A DNA stretch of 8,582 nucleotides from an uncultured Spirochaetaceae bacterium (GTDB taxonomy: Bacteria > Spirochaetota > Spirochaetia > Sphaerochaetales > Sphaerochaetaceae): positions 1 through 8,582 of the forward strand of contig CAMKAB010000030.1 in assembly GCA_946410375.1 (NCBI GenBank), read 5' to 3'. A program made the position numbers and the translations under genes. Each line of letters begins with the position of its first letter. Position 1 is the first letter of the stretch. Positions 1 to 6,332 of the stretch are shown here, in pieces. Under the pieces are notes generated by a model. The model was not told the DNA's origin, did not search any database, and worked only from the letters and a program-made list of their open reading frames with translations.

Positions 1-494
1 TCGGACTTAACACTGCTGACTTTGTTAGTGCCCTCCACCTTCATACCGTGGAGTCCGATACCGCCGCCGACTGAAGCCTTCATTCTTCCGGTGTCCAAAA
101 GGTTGTACATCACGCCGAGGTTGAACTTATATCCGAACCATTTCACGCTGTCGTAATTATTTGTAAAATATTTTTTATTGTAAGTTCCGCCGACCATCTT
201 TCCATCGTCTCTGGTATAATAAGCCGCGTGGAACGGTAAAACATATTCGCCGTCAAAATAAATGCTCATCTTCGGGTTAATAAGGAATGCCAAATCCAAA
301 CCAAAAGACACACCCTTTGAAACAACAGCTTCTTTCATTGTTTTTGTTGAACCGTTTCCATCGTCCACCTTTACTTCCGCATCAAAATCAAGAACCGCAT
401 AACCCACTTTCGGAGTCAATGTGAACTGACCTGCAGCAAAGAGAGCCGTTCCCAAAGAAGCAAGTACCAATAAAACCAATAATTTTTTTTTCAT
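1..494 (-). CDS. Exported beta-barrel-like outer-membrane protein, partial (C-terminus cut by window edge)
   Basis: Reading the minus strand from the ATG at 494 gives 164 residues with no stop before the window edge, so the C-terminus is missing. The N-terminus (MKKKLLVLLVLASLGTALFA) is a clear signal peptide with a lysine-rich start, a hydrophobic core and probable cleavage after A20 or A21. The mature part starts near GQFTLTPKVGYAVLDF and continues with alternating polar/aromatic stretches such as FGLDLAFLI, MSIYFDGEYVLPF, WFGYKFNLGVMYNLL and a glycine-rich MKASVGGGIGLHG. This is the pattern of amphipathic strands in a small outer-membrane barrel. The PKVGY opening and strand pattern resemble the Treponema DUF2715 type, but I recall that family only by pattern. 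The start is supported by AAGGAG 9 nt upstream (504-509) and by a strong promoter. It appears monocistronic at its 5' end. Being exported is fairly certain, being a barrel is likely, and the exact function is unknown. Confidence 0.75.
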   Translation of the reverse strand, partial: MKKKLLVLLVLASLGTALFAAGQFTLTPKVGYAVLDFDAEVKVDDGNGSTKTMKEAVVSKGVSFGLDLAFLINPKMSIYFDGEYVLPFHAAYYTRDDGKMVGGTYNKKYFTNNYDSVKWFGYKFNLGVMYNLLDTGRMKASVGGGIGLHGMKVEGTNKVSSVKS

Positions 495-528
495 GTAAAA
501 ATTCTCCTTTTCAAATCTAACGTCTTAC

Positions 529-557
529 ATCATAATGCATATTCACAAAGATGTAAA
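529..557 (-). promoter_or_regulatory. Sigma-70-type promoter of the exported protein gene
   Basis: On the minus strand TTTACA (-35, 552-557) and TATGAT (-10, 529-534) are separated by exactly 17 bp. Transcription would start near 522, leaving a leader of about 28 nt with an AAGGAG Shine-Dalgarno 9 nt before the ATG. Each hexamer differs from consensus by one base, which suggests strong expression, as is common for major envelope proteins. An inverted repeat (TGTAAAA at 552-558, TTTTACA at 575-581) overlaps the -35 box. Confidence 0.7.
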
Positions 558-661
558 ACACTGTTTTTTAAATATTTTACAGATTAACGGCAAAAAACAC
601 AAATAAAACTTGAAAAATTCATCGTTCATTCGGTTCCCGGTCCGTTTCCGCAAATCTTCGC

Positions 662-883
662 TTACTGAAAACAACGCCCCAAAGCCTTGAAAAGAGCTTC
701 CGCCTCTTCATCGTTAAGGGTTACGCCCTTTCCCATTTTCTCGTGATCGGGAGCCCAGTCCCTGATGTCGTACTTCGGCTTTCCGCCATTCCACGAAATC
801 TTATTGAATTCCTTTGTCCATCCCTTCGACCCCTCGGAAAGGGTGCAGATTTTCTCTGTAATCTCATAGTTAAAATCAGCCAT
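662..883 (-). CDS. PC4/YdbC-family ssDNA-binding protein
   Basis: This small protein of 73 residues matches, from memory, the YdbC family of Firmicutes and related bacteria (PC4/p15 transcriptional-coactivator fold). Characteristic stretches are SKGWTKEFNKISW (residues 19-31), the core GGKPKYDIRDW (33-43) and HEKMGKGVTLNDEE (48-60 region), followed by a C-terminal helix EEAEALFKALG. Family members fold as a curved beta-sheet plus helix, form dimers and bind single-stranded DNA; the Lactococcus lactis homologue has a structure with ssDNA. A role in replication, repair or transcription is inferred from the family. The ATG at 883 is preceded by GGGAG (891-895) at 7 nt. The gene is complete and of normal length. 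It lies 148 bp after pdxK and probably has its own promoter. The E. coli gene called ydbC is unrelated, so no symbol is given. Confidence 0.88.
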   Translation of the reverse strand: MADFNYEITEKICTLSEGSKGWTKEFNKISWNGGKPKYDIRDWAPDHEKMGKGVTLNDEEAEALFKALGRCFQ

Positions 884-903
884 GTGTTTTCTCCCGGTAA
901 TTT

Positions 904-940
904 AATCCTCGCCCGTGATTCAATCCTCGCAGCGAAGATT
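904..940 (-). promoter_or_regulatory. Palindrome plus half-site in the leader of the YdbC-like gene (possible operator)
   Basis: On the minus strand AATCTTCGC-T-GCGAGGATT (940-922) is an almost perfect palindrome with 9-bp arms and one T/G position. A third identical half-site, GCGAGGATT, lies exactly 18 bp downstream (912-904). The sequence after each half-site is also similar (gaatcacgg and aaattaccgg), so an 18-bp segment looks duplicated. The palindrome would cover the predicted transcription start, a common operator position. Alternatively it is an RNA hairpin at the very 5' end of the message. The regulator is unknown. Confidence 0.4.
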
Positions 941-945
941 CCAGA

Positions 946-975
946 TTTATAATTGTTGACACGCTAAGCTCTCAA
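946..975 (-). promoter_or_regulatory. Probable promoter of the YdbC-like gene
   Basis: Minus-strand TTGAGA (970-975) and TATAAA (946-951) are separated by 18 bp. The predicted start near 939 gives a leader of about 55 nt up to the ATG at 883. It lies inside the 148-bp pdxK to YdbC gap, so the small gene can probably be expressed independently of pdxK. No convincing rho-independent terminator follows pdxK, so read-through is also possible. Confidence 0.45.
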
Positions 976-1031
976 ACTCTCCGCGCGCGTTCACGGCTTT
1001 ATTTTCCGCCCGCCGCAAATGCATGCGTTCG

Positions 1032-1865
1032 CTACGCCTTTAGCATCTCAATCAGTCCGTACAAAACTTCTTCAAATTTCACTCCGTACCAATGGTTGTC
1101 GTATTTTTGAGTGTTTTCAATACAAAGAACCACGTAATCCGCCGCAATCCGAGCGGAATCGAATGCGCTCTTACCGTTAAGCAAAGCACCGGTGAATGCG
1201 GATGCGTAAACATCCCCCGTTCCGTGGCATCCCTTCGCTATTTTCTTATGCTCATAATACTTATACTCTCCGTTTTCATACACAACAACACCCGTTCTGT
1301 CGCTCTTGTAAGACACTCCGGTGAGAATAATCGTTCCCGATGATATTTCGGAAAGCTTTTTCAACAAGCTTCTGATGTACTCCTCGGAATATGTCTCCCT
1401 ATACTCCGCACCGCAGAGAAAACACGCTTCGGTGATGTTCGGGAGGAGGTAATCGGCTTTTTTACACAAAGAGCGCATTTCCTTTACAAACGCCTCGTCA
1501 AACCCGTAGTAAAGCGTTCCGTTATCAGCCATCGCGGGGTCTATGACGGTGAACGATCCGGCGGCGGCGCAGGAAGAAATAATGCTCTTAACATAATCAA
1601 TCTGCTTCGCACTTCCGAGATAACCGGTGTAGAACGCGTTAAAGGTAAGCCCCTCCTTATTCCAATGGTTTTCAATCAAAGGCATATCTTCCGTTAAATC
1701 TCTGAAAGTGAACCCCTTGAATCCGCCCGTATGAGTGGAAAGCACGGCGGAAGGCAGGATTGCCGTTTCAATTCCGCATGCTGAAAGAATAGGTAGCGCC
1801 ACGGTAAGCGAGCACTGGCCTACGCAGGAAATATCCTGAATCGTCAGTATTTTCTTATCTTCCAT
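1032..1865 (-). CDS. pdxK: Pyridoxamine/pyridoxal kinase
   Basis: The 277-residue protein belongs to the PfkB/ribokinase-like superfamily and phosphorylates pyridoxal, pyridoxine or pyridoxamine with ATP in cytoplasmic vitamin B6 salvage. Diagnostic parts in order are the N-terminal ILTIQDISCVGQCSLTVALP (6-25), the substrate-side TAVLS-like VLSTHTGGFKGFTFRDL (41-57), VIDPAMADNG (107-116), LPNITEA (141-147) and the anion-hole/catalytic motif KGCHGTGDVYAS (211-222) with D218 as the expected catalytic base. Length and motifs are normal for the clostridial-type pyridoxamine kinase. The ATG at 1865 has AAGGAG (1873-1878) 7 nt upstream. The gene lies 91 bp downstream of plsC and may have its own promoter. 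No other B6 gene is visible. A hydroxymethylpyrimidine kinase (thiD) is the main alternative in the superfamily, but the DISCVGQCSL start and the STHT/FRDL segment favour PdxK. Confidence 0.93.
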   Translation of the reverse strand: MEDKKILTIQDISCVGQCSLTVALPILSACGIETAILPSAVLSTHTGGFKGFTFRDLTEDMPLIENHWNKEGLTFNAFYTGYLGSAKQIDYVKSIISSCAAAGSFTVIDPAMADNGTLYYGFDEAFVKEMRSLCKKADYLLPNITEACFLCGAEYRETYSEEYIRSLLKKLSEISSGTIILTGVSYKSDRTGVVVYENGEYKYYEHKKIAKGCHGTGDVYASAFTGALLNGKSAFDSARIAADYVVLCIENTQKYDNHWYGVKFEEVLYGLIEMLKA

Positions 1866-1897
1866 AACAAGACTCCTTTAAACCTGAAAACGCACAT

Positions 1898-1926
1898 ATT
1901 ATCAATCAAATGCCATAAATCGTTAA
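1898..1926 (-). promoter_or_regulatory. Possible pdxK promoter
   Basis: In the 91-bp gap between plsC and pdxK, minus-strand TTAACG (1921-1926) and GATAAT (1898-1903) are spaced by 17 bp. The -10 box is good and the -35 box is weak. The predicted start is near 1891, leaving a leader of about 26 nt that holds the AAGGAG ribosome-binding site. Co-transcription with plsC remains possible because only a weak bulged hairpin, without a U-tract, follows plsC. Confidence 0.4.
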
Positions 1927-1956
1927 TTATCGGACGCTTTGCTCTCATGCGCCAGG

Positions 1957-2697
1957 TTAGAGGTTGTTATATATGTTATTTACATCTTTTTCAAGAGATT
2001 CACACATATTATTCAATTCTTCCCTCGTTTTTTTATAATTCTTTACATCATATACGTTTCCGACAAAAACCCTCGCTGTGGTGCGAACGAATACCTTTCT
2101 TCTGTCCTCCAAAGCCGGCCGCGCTCCCTTTATCACAAGCGGAACTATCTTCGCTCCCGATTTTGTGGCAAGACGGAACGAACCGCGCTTAAAAGGCAAA
2201 AGCTTTCCCGTCTTACTCCGCGTTCCCTCGGGGAAAATCACCACCGGATGTCCCTTCTTAACGCTCTCCGCAGCCTTTCCGATAGACGCAACGCTTTTTT
2301 TCAAATTTCGTCTGTCTATGAACACTCCGTGCAAAGCCCATATCGTCAGATTAACAATAGGCACAAACATCAGTTCTTTTTTTGCCACGTATCCCGCTTT
2401 TATTTTACATGCGGAAACAAACACCACAATATCAAGCAGGCTCGTATGGTTGGAAAAATAACACACCGGTCCGTCGGCTAAATTCAAATTTTCCGTGTTG
2501 CCCGAAACTTCCGCCTTAAGCCCCGAAACCAGCATAATGAATCTTCCCACAGCGCGAAAATCAACATACAACCACTTTTCCGCAAGTTTTCGGGAGAAGA
2601 TAAATATCAGGTAATACGGGACAACGCCGATAAAGAAAAAAAGCACCACTCTGAGCGCTACGAGAATAGCAATAAAAAATTTATATATCCTAACCAT
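1957..2697 (-). CDS. plsC: 1-acyl-sn-glycerol-3-phosphate acyltransferase (PlsC)
   Basis: This 246-residue enzyme of the glycerolipid acyltransferase family makes phosphatidic acid by transferring an acyl chain to the sn-2 position of lysophosphatidic acid at the inner face of the cytoplasmic membrane. A hydrophobic N-terminal segment (about 5-33) is a likely membrane anchor. The four family motifs are present: NHTSLLD (83-89, catalytic H84 and D89), VFIDRR (125-130), FPEGTRS (155-161) and VPLVIKG (185-191). Length is typical. An in-frame TGA lies two codons before the ATG at 2697, so the start cannot extend upstream, and no methionine follows until residue 55. No Shine-Dalgarno is visible; instead a promoter ends 7 nt before the ATG, which suggests a leaderless message. 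The start is therefore well fixed although unusual. Confidence 0.95.
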   Translation of the reverse strand: MVRIYKFFIAILVALRVVLFFFIGVVPYYLIFIFSRKLAEKWLYVDFRAVGRFIMLVSGLKAEVSGNTENLNLADGPVCYFSNHTSLLDIVVFVSACKIKAGYVAKKELMFVPIVNLTIWALHGVFIDRRNLKKSVASIGKAAESVKKGHPVVIFPEGTRSKTGKLLPFKRGSFRLATKSGAKIVPLVIKGARPALEDRRKVFVRTTARVFVGNVYDVKNYKKTREELNNMCESLEKDVNNIYNNL

Positions 2698-2704
2698 ATT
2701 TCAA

Positions 2705-2733
2705 ATAATATAGTATAATTTATTGTTAATCAA
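2705..2733 (-). promoter_or_regulatory. plsC promoter, apparently producing a leaderless mRNA
   Basis: Minus-strand TTGATT (-35, 2728-2733) and TATTAT (-10, 2705-2710) are separated by 17 bp. Only 7 nt separate the -10 box from the plsC ATG, so transcription would begin at or next to the A of the start codon. The lack of any purine-rich Shine-Dalgarno upstream of the ATG fits this. The surrounding DNA is very A+T-rich, so a second overlapping -10 such as TATACT is possible; its spacing to a -35 is worse. Confidence 0.5.
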
Positions 2734-2802
2734 CATATTTTATTATGTATTTAACACTTTTTCGTCAAACAGCGGGCGAAGCGCTTATAATTCGAATTCA
2801 TG

Positions 2803-2945
2803 CTTCCCGCCTGCGCAAATGGCGCGACTACCCCTTTGTTTTTATGTCGCCTTTGTCCGGCTTTCCCCGCCTGCGCAAATAACGCGACTCCCCCCTTGTT
2901 TTTATGTCGCTTTTGTCCGGCTTCCCCCGCCTGCGCAAATGGCGC
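2803..2945. repeat. 60-bp tandem repeat, about 2.4 copies
   Basis: Positions 2821-2880 and 2881-2940 align base for base with 6 differences in 60 (90% identity). Partial copies flank them at 2803-2820 and 2941-2945. The most conserved part, CCCGCCTGCGCAAAT, occurs three times without change (2806-2820, 2866-2880, 2926-2940), and the rest includes TTGTTTTTATGTCGC and TTTGTCCGGCTT. The G+C-rich core contrasts with the A+T-rich flanks. It could be a dispersed intergenic element of this genome or a local duplication; the window alone cannot decide. Confidence 0.85.
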
Positions 2946-3015
2946 CGTTAAAAAACGAGCCCCGCCTTTCTGCATTACGAATATATGCGAATAGCATAGT
3001 TAAGCGCGCCCCGCA

Positions 3016-6000
3016 TCAGTCTGAAATCTTTTCAGCATTAGAATCAGGATAGCGCAACACCTCTCTCGGTTTGGATCCCCTCGCAGGTCCGACGCAGCCG
3101 TTCTCCTCGAGTTGCTCAATGAGGTTTGCGGCTCTGTTGTACCCGATCTGAAGCCTTCGCTGAAGGTAAGACGCAGAAGCCTCGCCTTTCTCAGCCACAA
3201 GCCGCCATGCCTTCATATACAAGTCTTCCGAACCGCCCCCCTGACTTTCCGATTCGGAGTGCGTTTCTTCGCTCTCATCATCCTCGAAATAAGACTCGTC
3301 AATATAATCAGGCTTCCCCTGAGTTTTCACAAAGCTTACGATTTTCTCCACTTCCGAGTCTATATACGCCCCCTGAATACGAAGAGGAGCTCTTGAAGAA
3401 GCGCTCTTATAGAGCATATCTCCCCTGCCGAGGAGGTTCTCCGCACCGGAAGAATCAAGAATCACCTGACTGCTCACCCTGTTCGGCACGGCGAAGGCTA
3501 TTTGAGTGGGAATATTGCTCTTTATCAAACCGGTAATCACATCGCTGGAAGGACGCTGAGTTGCAAGTACCAGGTGAATGCCGGTAAAACGCGCAACCGC
3601 GGCTATTCTGATAATGTAATTTTCCAGTTCCTTACCCGCAGCCATCATTAAATCTCCGAATTCGTCAATTATAACAACGATATACGGGAGCTCCTCCCTG
3701 AGATACTCGCCCTGCTTAATTTTTTCGTTGTAATCGTCTATCTTCTTTACCCCGATAAGGCTGAACATCTTCATTCTGCGTTCCATTTCCCCCACGATAA
3801 ACGCCATAGCCTTAATCGTCCGCTTGCTATCGGTTATTACCGGAGTAAGCAGATGAGGAATATCGTTATACATGGACATTTCAACCATCTTCGGGTCCAC
3901 AAGCAGAAGCCGCACCTGCCGGGGCGTACGCGTATAAAGAAGCGAACAGATAAGCCCGTTTACACACACAGATTTACCGGAACCGGTTGTACCCGCAATA
4001 ATCAAGTGCGGGGTGGACGCAACATCTATCGCTATTTTCTCACCGGTGATTGTAACGCCGAGAGCCATCGGAATTTTCAATTTCGGATTGCGAATTGCGG
4101 GCAGCATAACATCAAAACCCACCGTATCCCGCTCCTTATTCGGCACTTCTATTCCTATTGCGGACTTGCCCGGTATCGGAGCCAGAATTCTTACGCTCTG
4201 CACTGCAAGGTCCATTGCGATATTGTCCGAATAATTTTGAACATTATTCACTTTTATGCCGCGCGCAAGAGCGAATTCATACAGAGTAAACGCAGGTCCG
4301 CGCTGGATTCCCACAAGTTCAAGCTGGATTTTAAACTGTTGCAACGTATCAATTATGGTTCTTCCGTTTACGTCTCTTTCCAGATCAATCTCTCCGCCGA
4401 TGCTTGATTCATAATGTTTCAAATAACTCTCGGGAGGGAATTGATACGCATATTTTGAAGCGTCATAAACGTAAGAACCGTCTCTGGAACTTCGGAGACC
4501 TCCGATTGAAGAGACCGCATCGAAAGTCGGGTCAAGGTTCTCTCCGCTTTCAGCTTCAGAGTCGCCTTTAGCCTCAAGAACGCCCGAAGCGGAAGCCTGG
4601 CCTGATTCAACTTCGGCTTTAAAAACCGTCTCGGGTTTTACATCCGGGCTCCGGGAAGGCGAAGCACCGCTTGAAGGCGCCGATTCAGTGGTCGAGTCAG
4701 GCTTTACGCCGCCTGCAATCGCCGATCCTGCGGTCGAATCAGGCTTTGCACCGCTTAAAACCGCCGATTCGACGGTCGAGTCAGGCTTTACGCCGCCTGC
4801 AATCGCCGATCCTGCGGTCGAATCAGGCTTCGCACCGCTTGAAACCGCTAAATCAGGCTTTACGCCGCCCGCAATCGCAAATTCGGCGTCTGAAAAATTT
4901 TCTGCCCTCATCATTTCTTCGGTGTTTTCATAAAAGCCTGAATTCGTATTCATGCCGTTTATGAAATCAGATGAAACCCCGGACGCTGCGGATAACGGCG
5001 ATGATGTTTCTGCAAATTCAGACGATTTCACACCGCCAGCTTGTTCAGCCTCGGCGCCTCTGAAAGATTTCTGATTACGAGACGTGTAATCCCGGAAAAA
5101 CGCTTCTCCCGCTTCCGAGGCTCTTTCCTTAAAAGTCATGCTTCCGTACTCAAAAGACGTCGCATTTTCGTTCTCCGCAGGTCTCTCCCCAAAAGCAGAC
5201 CTCTTCTCAAAAGCCGCCATTTCAGCCGCCGAAACATCGTTTTCCGCTTCTGCAGACCTCTGCTTAGAAGTCTCCCTTTCCGTATCCGAACTCCTTTGCG
5301 GAGAAAGGTCGGGAATATCCCGCAAGTCGTAATTCAAATCCGCTCTCACGGCGGAAAACTCTTCCATAACGCGGGCATCTTCCTTAAGCCTTTCTTTTAA
5401 CGTCGTAAAATCATATTCGGCAACATCAGAACCGTTATCCTTTACAAAACCGTTCTTATTCCTTATAGCATTACGGCGCAACTCGCCTTCGCTATTCGCA
5501 ATTCTGAAAATACCGCCGTTAATAGAACTCATACCGACATTCACATTCAAATCATCCGCCGAAACCTTCGGTTTCACGTGACTCGCCGAAAAATCTATCG
5601 TATCACTGAAAAACTCGGGAAGTTCATCTCCTTCAGCATTTGTAAACATCTTAAATTCGGGAACCTTGACCTGCTTTAAAAGAGCCAAAGCCATATCGTG
5701 CGTTAAGTCCGAGCCGTCTTTCTTATAATGAACCGTATTCTCCTCAATCCCCTCATCTCCGCTTTGCTCCTGATAAGCCGAATTATCCGCTCCGTCATCG
5801 GCAATTTTCGCCCTGCGAGACTGTATTTCCCTGATTTTGCTTTTCCGCGCAGCCCCCATCTCTTTTACAACCAAAAACAACGAGCACACAAGAGAAACAA
5901 AAACCAAGGCGAAACCGATATAGTGCCAATTATTTATCGGCAAATAGCGAACTGTTTCAAAATACGGGTCGGGTCCCTGAATAAACGCGGCAATAATGTA

Positions 6001-6297
6001 AAATCCGCAGAACGCGGTAAACTCAAAAAAAACGTAAATAATGCTTATTCCGCAAAAAACCTGCAAAGCCTGCAGGAAAAAAAAGCCCGTAAGTGGCAAA
6101 AGCGTGTATTTCTGCATGGACGGGGCGGAAAAAAAACCGGCGAAACGAACAAACAAAGAATACAACGCTTTCAAAGACACTCCCGAAAACGATCCTTCCC
6201 TGAAAGTCATGTACGGATACGCGGAAACTAAGCCCACCCCCAGAAATAAAATCAAAAATATTATTTTTAACGGTATGTTTTTTCTTTTTTTGCTCAT
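3016..6297 (-). CDS. ftsK: DNA translocase FtsK/SpoIIIE
   Basis: A membrane-anchored hexameric ATPase that pumps chromosomal DNA through the closing septum. From the chosen start it has 1093 residues. Residues 1-145 hold four or five hydrophobic segments (about 12-28, 43-58, 65-90, 93-106, 126-144). Residues about 150-610 form a long acidic, Ser/Ala/Glu-rich linker with 14-residue repeats at about 471-547. The motor follows: alpha-like region from about 632, Walker A GTTGSGKS (769-776), Walker B VVIIDEFGDLM (874-884) and ATQRPS (912-917). The C-terminal winged-helix gamma domain (about 1022-1087), which reads orienting DNA sequences in the family, is present. I chose the ATG at 6297 (MSKKRKN) because a promoter ends 6 nt before it. 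The in-frame ATG at 6315 (MWYYAF) would lie inside that promoter. Neither start has a Shine-Dalgarno. The gene lies downstream of asd with no functional link. Confidence 0.95.
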   Translation of the reverse strand: MSKKRKNIPLKIIFLILFLGVGLVSAYPYMTFREGSFSGVSLKALYSLFVRFAGFFSAPSMQKYTLLPLTGFFFLQALQVFCGISIIYVFFEFTAFCGFYIIAAFIQGPDPYFETVRYLPINNWHYIGFALVFVSLVCSLFLVVKEMGAARKSKIREIQSRRAKIADDGADNSAYQEQSGDEGIEENTVHYKKDGSDLTHDMALALLKQVKVPEFKMFTNAEGDELPEFFSDTIDFSASHVKPKVSADDLNVNVGMSSINGGIFRIANSEGELRRNAIRNKNGFVKDNGSDVAEYDFTTLKERLKEDARVMEEFSAVRADLNYDLRDIPDLSPQRSSDTERETSKQRSAEAENDVSAAEMAAFEKRSAFGERPAENENATSFEYGSMTFKERASEAGEAFFRDYTSRNQKSFRGAEAEQAGGVKSSEFAETSSPLSAASGVSSDFINGMNTNSGFYENTEEMMRAENFSDAEFAIAGGVKPDLAVSSGAKPDSTAGSAIAGGVKPDSTVESAVLSGAKPDSTAGSAIAGGVKPDSTTESAPSSGASPSRSPDVKPETVFKAEVESGQASASGVLEAKGDSEAESGENLDPTFDAVSSIGGLRSSRDGSYVYDASKYAYQFPPESYLKHYESSIGGEIDLERDVNGRTIIDTLQQFKIQLELVGIQRGPAFTLYEFALARGIKVNNVQNYSDNIAMDLAVQSVRILAPIPGKSAIGIEVPNKERDTVGFDVMLPAIRNPKLKIPMALGVTITGEKIAIDVASTPHLIIAGTTGSGKSVCVNGLICSLLYTRTPRQVRLLLVDPKMVEMSMYNDIPHLLTPVITDSKRTIKAMAFIVGEMERRMKMFSLIGVKKIDDYNEKIKQGEYLREELPYIVVIIDEFGDLMMAAGKELENYIIRIAAVARFTGIHLVLATQRPSSDVITGLIKSNIPTQIAFAVPNRVSSQVILDSSGAENLLGRGDMLYKSASSRAPLRIQGAYIDSEVEKIVSFVKTQGKPDYIDESYFEDDESEETHSESESQGGGSEDLYMKAWRLVAEKGEASASYLQRRLQIGYNRAANLIEQLEENGCVGPARGSKPREVLRYPDSNAEKISD
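4658..4888 (-). repeat. 42-bp (14-residue) coding repeats in the FtsK linker
   Basis: Three full 42-bp units (4691-4732, 4733-4774, 4775-4816) are flanked by partial units at 4658-4690, 4817-4849 and 4850-4888. Units alternate between two forms, giving an 84-bp higher-order period; 4691-4746 and 4775-4830 are identical over 56 bp. The protein repeat is roughly DSTxxSAxxxGxKP, with forms ending GGVKP and SGAKP. The number of bases per unit keeps the frame. Near-identity suggests recent duplication or recombination, so copy number may vary among strains. Confidence 0.9.
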
Positions 6298-6303
6298 AAA
6301 AGC

Positions 6304-6332
6304 ATAGTACCACATAAAAGAGGAACTTTCAA
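6304..6332 (-). promoter_or_regulatory. ftsK promoter, apparently producing a leaderless mRNA
   Basis: Minus-strand TTGAAA (-35, 6327-6332) and TACTAT (-10, 6304-6309) are separated by 17 bp, with a TGG extended -10 directly before the hexamer. The ATG of MSKKRKN (6297) begins 7 nt after the -10 box, where transcription should start. No Shine-Dalgarno precedes it. One arm of an inverted repeat (6317-6330) lies in the spacer and touches the -35 box, so the promoter could be under repressor control. Confidence 0.5.

Larger units (their letters stand above)
2698..3015. other. Gene-free 318-bp spacer between ftsK and plsC
   Basis: This spacer follows ftsK and precedes plsC in transcription order. 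From the ftsK end it contains a short inverted repeat (TATGC/GCATA, 2984-2998) without a U-tract, a 60-bp tandem repeat array (2803-2945), an A+T-rich stretch and the plsC promoter. Open frames run through the repeat on both strands only because 60 is a multiple of three. None has a ribosome-binding site or a recognisable protein, so I call no gene here. Confidence 0.7.

Noticed and set aside
1025..1037. Hairpin GCGT-AGCGA-ACGC at the pdxK stop codon as a terminator
   Set aside because: Only four base pairs and no U-tract follow; not enough to call a terminator.
1934..1955. Bulged hairpin GGCGC...GCGTCC after plsC as a terminator
   Set aside because: Five pairs with a bulge and no downstream U-tract; plsC-pdxK read-through cannot be excluded.
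1939..2481. Plus-strand open frame of 180 codons opposite plsC
   Set aside because: It is antisense to the PlsC catalytic motifs and its product has no family features; a shadow of the real gene.
2751..2975. Minus-strand open frame of 74 codons through the 60-bp repeat, giving FAQAG...RHKNKG repeats
   Set aside because: It stays open only because the repeat length is a multiple of three; other frames on both strands stay open too. There is no ribosome-binding site and no recognisable protein.
3853..4407. Long plus-strand open frame opposite the FtsK motor
   Set aside because: It is antisense to highly conserved FtsK motifs, has no recognisable protein features and no supporting ribosome-binding site.
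6294..6305. Three-codon minus-strand frame ATG CTT TTA TGA overlapping the ftsK ATG
   Set aside because: It looks like a translational-coupling arrangement but has no ribosome-binding site and would not be on a transcript starting at 6297; probably chance.
6023..6313. Minus-strand 96-codon frame overlapping the FtsK N-terminus in another frame
   Set aside because: The FtsK membrane segments in the main frame are convincing; this frame is a hydrophobic by-product of the same DNA.
6298..6315. Longer FtsK start at the ATG at 6315 (MWYYAF)
   Set aside because: It lies inside the predicted promoter spacer and has no Shine-Dalgarno; MSKKRKN at 6297 is a more usual FtsK beginning. It remains possible if ftsK is translated from asd read-through.
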